Of a stretch of DNA of 19,077 nt, positions 17,497 through 19,077 are shown piece by piece; within the stretch, counting starts at the first letter, position 1; each line of letters opens with the position of its first letter. The notes beneath the pieces were generated by a model. It searched no databases and was not told the origin of the DNA. It saw only the letters and a list, made by a program, of their open reading frames with translations. A program made the position numbers and the translations under genes. This DNA is from Eimeria necatrix (taxonomy: Eukaryota; Apicomplexa; Conoidasida; Eucoccidiorida; Eimeriidae): contig NW_013651809.1 in the NCBI RefSeq assembly GCF_000499385.1, positions 83,035-102,111 on the forward strand, written 5' to 3'.

Positions 17497-18045
17497 GGGT
17501 GTACGTACAGCTCGAGAGGCGACTGCTTGGCGAGCCGCAGCAGCTTCGACTCGTTCATAGAGCAAATGTCCATTGCTGAACAAAAAAGAAATAAATTAAA
17601 TAAATAAATTAAATAAATTAAATAAATTAAATTAATTAATTAATTAATTAATTAAATTAATTAAATTAAATTAATTAAATTAATTAAAATAAATTAAAAA
17701 GGCAAAAGGAGGTGAAAGGAAATACAGCAACATAAATGAAGCGTTTGAGCAGCGCTAGCCGCTTGCTGCTGCTGCTGCTGCTGCTGCTGATTGTGCTGCT
17801 GCTGCTGCTGCTACTACTACTGCTGCTGCTGCTGATTATGCTGCTGCTGCTGCTGCTACTACTACTACTGCTGCTGCCGATTATGCTGCTGCTGCTACTA
17901 CTACTACTACTACTGCTGCTGCTGATTACGCTGCTGATTGTGCTGCTGCTGCTGCTACTACTACTGCTGCTGATTATGCTGCTGATTGTGCTGCTGCTGC
18001 TGCTACTACTACTACTACTACTGCTGCTGATTATGCTGCTGATTG

Positions 18046-18076
<31 letters not shown>

Positions 18077-18154
18077 TTGGTCGTTTCTCACGATTTCTGG
18101 GCTGGTCAAAGCCCTTGAGCTTCCGTCCCCTTAAGCAAATGTTCCTTTGAAACT

Positions 18155-18190
<36 letters not shown>

Positions 18191-18343
18191 AGCAGCATTA
18201 GCAGAAGCAGCAGCAGCAGCAGCAGCAGCAGAAAGCAGCAGCAGCATTAGCAGAAGCAGCAGCAGCAAGATGAGCGTGTACAAGGGCGCAGCAGCAAAGC
18301 GTGTCTGTAACATGCTGCCTGCTGCCTGAACAACAGCAGCACG

Positions 18344-18392
<49 letters not shown>

Positions 18393-18537
18393 GCAGCAAC
18401 AAAAACGCACCGCTTTCAGTTTCTCGAGTTTTGCTGCTGCTCTTTCTGCTTTTGTGTCAGTGGCGCCTTCCGCGCTGCTGCCTGCTGCTGCTGCAGTGGC
18501 TGTTGCTGCGCTCCCCTCAGCAGTGTCCTCCCCCCCC

Positions 18538-18580
<43 letters not shown>

Positions 18581-18749
18581 TGCTGCTCGAGGACTGCTGG
18601 CCAAGCGACGCACTAGACCCCACAACTCTGGGATCGATCGATCCCATCCTGGGATCGATCGACTCCAGGTTTTCGTTTGCCCGCAGAAAGCCAACTGAAG
18701 AATTTTCCTTTTCCAATTCTGCTGCCAACTCCATCTCAAGTGCCTCCAG
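13265..18749 (-). CDS. Phosphoinositide-specific phospholipase C, 5'-partial, nine exons
   Basis: PI-PLC cleaves PIP2 at the membrane to IP3 and diacylglycerol, driving calcium release. Exons (minus): 18749-18411, 18152-18092, 17575-17509, 16999-16841, 15526-15397, 14791-14677, 13914-13860, 13747-13607, 13373-13265. All eight junctions keep phase, giving 391 aa. Exon 1 is an X-Y linker with Ser/Ala runs. The Y domain shows [11 protein letters not shown] (substrate-site Ser), [16 protein letters not shown] (catalytic-face Arg), FGCQIVALN and [14 protein letters not shown]. The C2 domain shows [55 protein letters not shown] and SGILVFVRI. By eye, C2 calcium-binding Asp positions are poorly kept. 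The X domain with the two catalytic His must lie beyond the right edge. Odd points: introns 4 and 7 begin with GC rather than GT; introns consist mostly of repeats; the stop TAG is part of a telomere-like unit. Family assignment is firm; exact ends of exon 1 are less so. Confidence 0.92.
13378..13391. other. Perfect palindrome beside the PI-PLC exon-9 acceptor
   Basis: On the gene strand GGTGTACGTACACC is followed by GCAG and exon 9, so the dyad ends 4 nt before the 3' splice junction. Confidence 0.75.
13394..13599. repeat. AAACCCT arrays in PI-PLC intron 8
   Basis: Arrays at 13394-13455 and 13526-13599 occupy most of the 233-nt intron (13374-13606) around a 70-bp island that is open on plus but intronic on the gene strand. 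Confidence 0.88.
13747..13760. other. Dyad variant forming the PI-PLC exon-8 acceptor
   Basis: On the gene strand GGTGTACGTACAG-G: the palindrome with one change creates the CAG of the 3' splice site. Exon 8 starts at 13747. The junction is fixed by phase and by FNP-R-W, the conserved C2 motif. Confidence 0.82.
13780..13852. repeat. CAG run in PI-PLC intron 7
   Basis: About 20 CAG triplets inside the 112-nt intron 13748-13859. Confidence 0.85.
13915..14676. repeat. 762-bp AGC/CTG compound repeat forming PI-PLC intron 6
   Basis: On plus: CAG runs, GAAGCAGTCACAG units, then many AGC-AGC-ACC-ACT-AGC units of 15-24 bp and a final long CAG run. Frames of 250-376 aa cross it on both strands, but the flanking exons 6 and 7 join in phase across it (Arg split 1/2) and give an uninterrupted C2 domain. 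It is intron: donor GTCTGC, acceptor CTGCAG. Confidence 0.85.
14792..15396. repeat. PI-PLC intron 5: CAG run and telomere-like arrays with exon-end copies
   Basis: CAG run at 14792-14834, AAACCCT/AAACCCC arrays at 14886-14912, 14965-15053, 15135-15228 and 15305-15390. Between the arrays are three copies of the 3' end of exon 5 plus its donor (about 14914-14962, 15054-15113, 15229-15287), one of them diverged. Confidence 0.88.
15534..16223. repeat. Longest telomere-like array in the window, PI-PLC intron 4
   Basis: Nearly 700 bp of AAACCCT with few interruptions. The segment 15535-15814 recurs at 15951-16230 with the same four interruptions at an exact 416-bp offset. On the gene strand the array ends at the exon-5 acceptor (GTGCAG, 15527). 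Confidence 0.93.
16317..16760. repeat. AAACCCT block, then heptamers phased every 20 bp
   Basis: Tandem AAACCCT/AAACCCC units at 16317-16372. AAACCC then begins at 16429, 16450, 16470 and 16477, at 16497-16577 in 20-bp steps, and at 16596, 16616, 16636, 16656, 16674, 16694, 16714, 16738 and 16754. Spacers differ in sequence, but most steps are exactly 20 bp. In PI-PLC intron 4. Confidence 0.88.
16805..16838. repeat. 14-bp stem hairpin at the start of PI-PLC intron 4
   Basis: GCGCAAACCCTAAA, six bases, then its exact reverse complement TTTAGGGTTTGCGC. On the gene strand the stem begins 2 nt after the exon-4/intron-4 boundary. Confidence 0.88.
17013..17048. repeat. Telomere-like array in PI-PLC intron 3
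   Basis: Five AAACCCT units about 13 nt before the exon-4 acceptor on the gene strand. Confidence 0.85.
17131..17346. repeat. 10-bp AT-rich repeat (AAAATCATTT)n
   Basis: About 22 units with an exact 10-bp period and only C/T and A/T substitutions. It lies in PI-PLC intron 3. A short A tract and T tract recur once per helical turn. Confidence 0.92.
17417..17496. repeat. CTG run in PI-PLC intron 3
   Basis: CTG triplets with TTG interruptions. It would read polyGln on minus, but that frame differs from the exon-3 frame supported by the Y-domain match, so it is intron. Confidence 0.8.
17498..17511. other. Dyad variant forming the PI-PLC exon-3 donor
   Basis: On the gene strand exon 3 ends CTCGAGCT and the intron begins GTACGTACACC, so the palindrome supplies GTACGT as the 5' splice site. 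Phase (CT+G, Leu) and the Y-domain alignment fix the junction. Confidence 0.8.
17582..17700. repeat. AT-only (AAATT)n tract
   Basis: AAATAAATTAAAT and TTAATTAATT words upstream of exon 3 on the gene strand, in PI-PLC intron 2. Confidence 0.75.
17762..18075. repeat. CTG/CTA compound repeat, PI-PLC intron 2
   Basis: Runs of CTG, then CTA, then CTG, punctuated by ATTATG or ATTGTG, in units of about 60 bp. It would read polyLeu on plus or polySer on minus, but it lies between phase-matched exons 2 and 3. Confidence 0.85.
18153..18410. repeat. CAG runs in PI-PLC intron 1
   Basis: CAG runs with GAAGCAGCATTAGC interruptions. On the gene strand the last CTG run ends in CTGCAG, the exon-2 acceptor. 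Confidence 0.8.
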
Positions 18750-18873
18750 CTGCAGCAGCAGCAGCAGCAGCAGAAGCAGCAGCAAGTGGAGGGAGCACTC
18801 CGGCGCGGAGCAGCAGCACCAGCACCAGCAACAGCAGCACATGAGCAGCAGCAGCAGCACCGTCGCCAGAACT

Positions 18874-18925
<52 letters not shown>

Positions 18926-18943
18926 ACAGCAGCAGCAGCAGCA

Positions 18944-18990
<47 letters not shown>

Positions 18991-19000
18991 ACAGCAGCAG
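18750..19000. repeat. CAG runs upstream of PI-PLC exon 1 of this window
   Basis: Three long CAG blocks with short islands (about 18780-18870). Probably the intron before the X-Y linker exon. A short exon in the islands cannot be excluded. Confidence 0.7.
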
Positions 19001-19077
19001 CATTGCAGCAGCATTGCAGCAGCATTGCAGCAGCATTGCAGCAGCATTGCAGCAGCATTGCAGCAGCATTGCAGCAG
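19001..19077. repeat. 11-bp minisatellite (CATTGCAGCAG)7
   Basis: Seven perfect 11-bp units running off the right edge. Each unit is a CAG run with one CATTG insertion. Because 11 is not a multiple of 3, the reading frame cycles Cys/Asn/Ala/Met. Confidence 0.92.

Noticed and set aside
17335..17583. PolyGln ORF on minus
   Set aside because: Its frame differs from the exon-3 frame supported by the Y-domain match, and the Gln run falls in intron 3.
17684..18134. PolySer (minus) or polyLeu (plus) ORFs
   Set aside because: Repeat translation inside PI-PLC intron 2; synonymous-looking AGC/AGT or CTG/CTA changes are explained by triplet expansion.

Overview
The window looks like nuclear DNA of an apicomplexan of the Eimeria type (a coccidian). 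The signs are short (AAACCCT)n/(TTTAGGG)n blocks scattered far from any chromosome end, very many CAG/CTG trinucleotide runs, small intron-rich genes and eukaryotic tRNA genes with internal A and B boxes. Nothing suggests bacterial, viral or plasmid DNA. Almost all the long open frames are translations of repeats. The real coding sequence is in short exons that had to be joined by splice sites, codon phase and family motifs.

Right part (13265-19077): the 3' two thirds of a phosphoinositide-specific phospholipase C (PI-PLC) gene on the minus strand. Nine exons run from the X-Y linker through the Y half of the catalytic barrel to a complete C2 domain. The gene enters from beyond the right edge and stops at 13265. 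All eight introns join in matching codon phase. They are filled with CTG runs, telomere-like arrays, a 10-bp AT-rich repeat and exon-end duplications.

Centre (8262-10146): a divergent 14-3-3 protein on the minus strand, four exons, 247 aa from the likely ATG, with a polyglutamine insertion in one inter-helix loop and most phosphopeptide-pocket residues replaced. Between the two genes (10160-13264) are telomere-like arrays and two Gln-rich open frames of unknown function (10520-11194 and 12283-12510).

Left part (1-8260): no recognised protein gene. It holds five identical tRNA-Ser(AGA) genes in both orientations plus a 3' tRNA fragment. One pair lies in a ~235-bp inverted duplication. Also present are a GCTAGC-type array, a 48-bp tandem repeat, mosaic telomere-like arrays that flip orientation, and a few candidate exons near 3.8-4.3 kb.

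Recurrent themes: (1) a 14-bp palindrome GGTGTACGTACACC and close variants occur about 16 times, and all three copies inside the PI-PLC gene lie at or beside splice junctions; (2) TTTAGGG-type arrays begin at the stop codons of both recognised genes and fill their introns; (3) CTG runs ending in CTGCAG form the 3' splice site of several introns. All exon structures were read by eye from sequence and phase, without transcripts.
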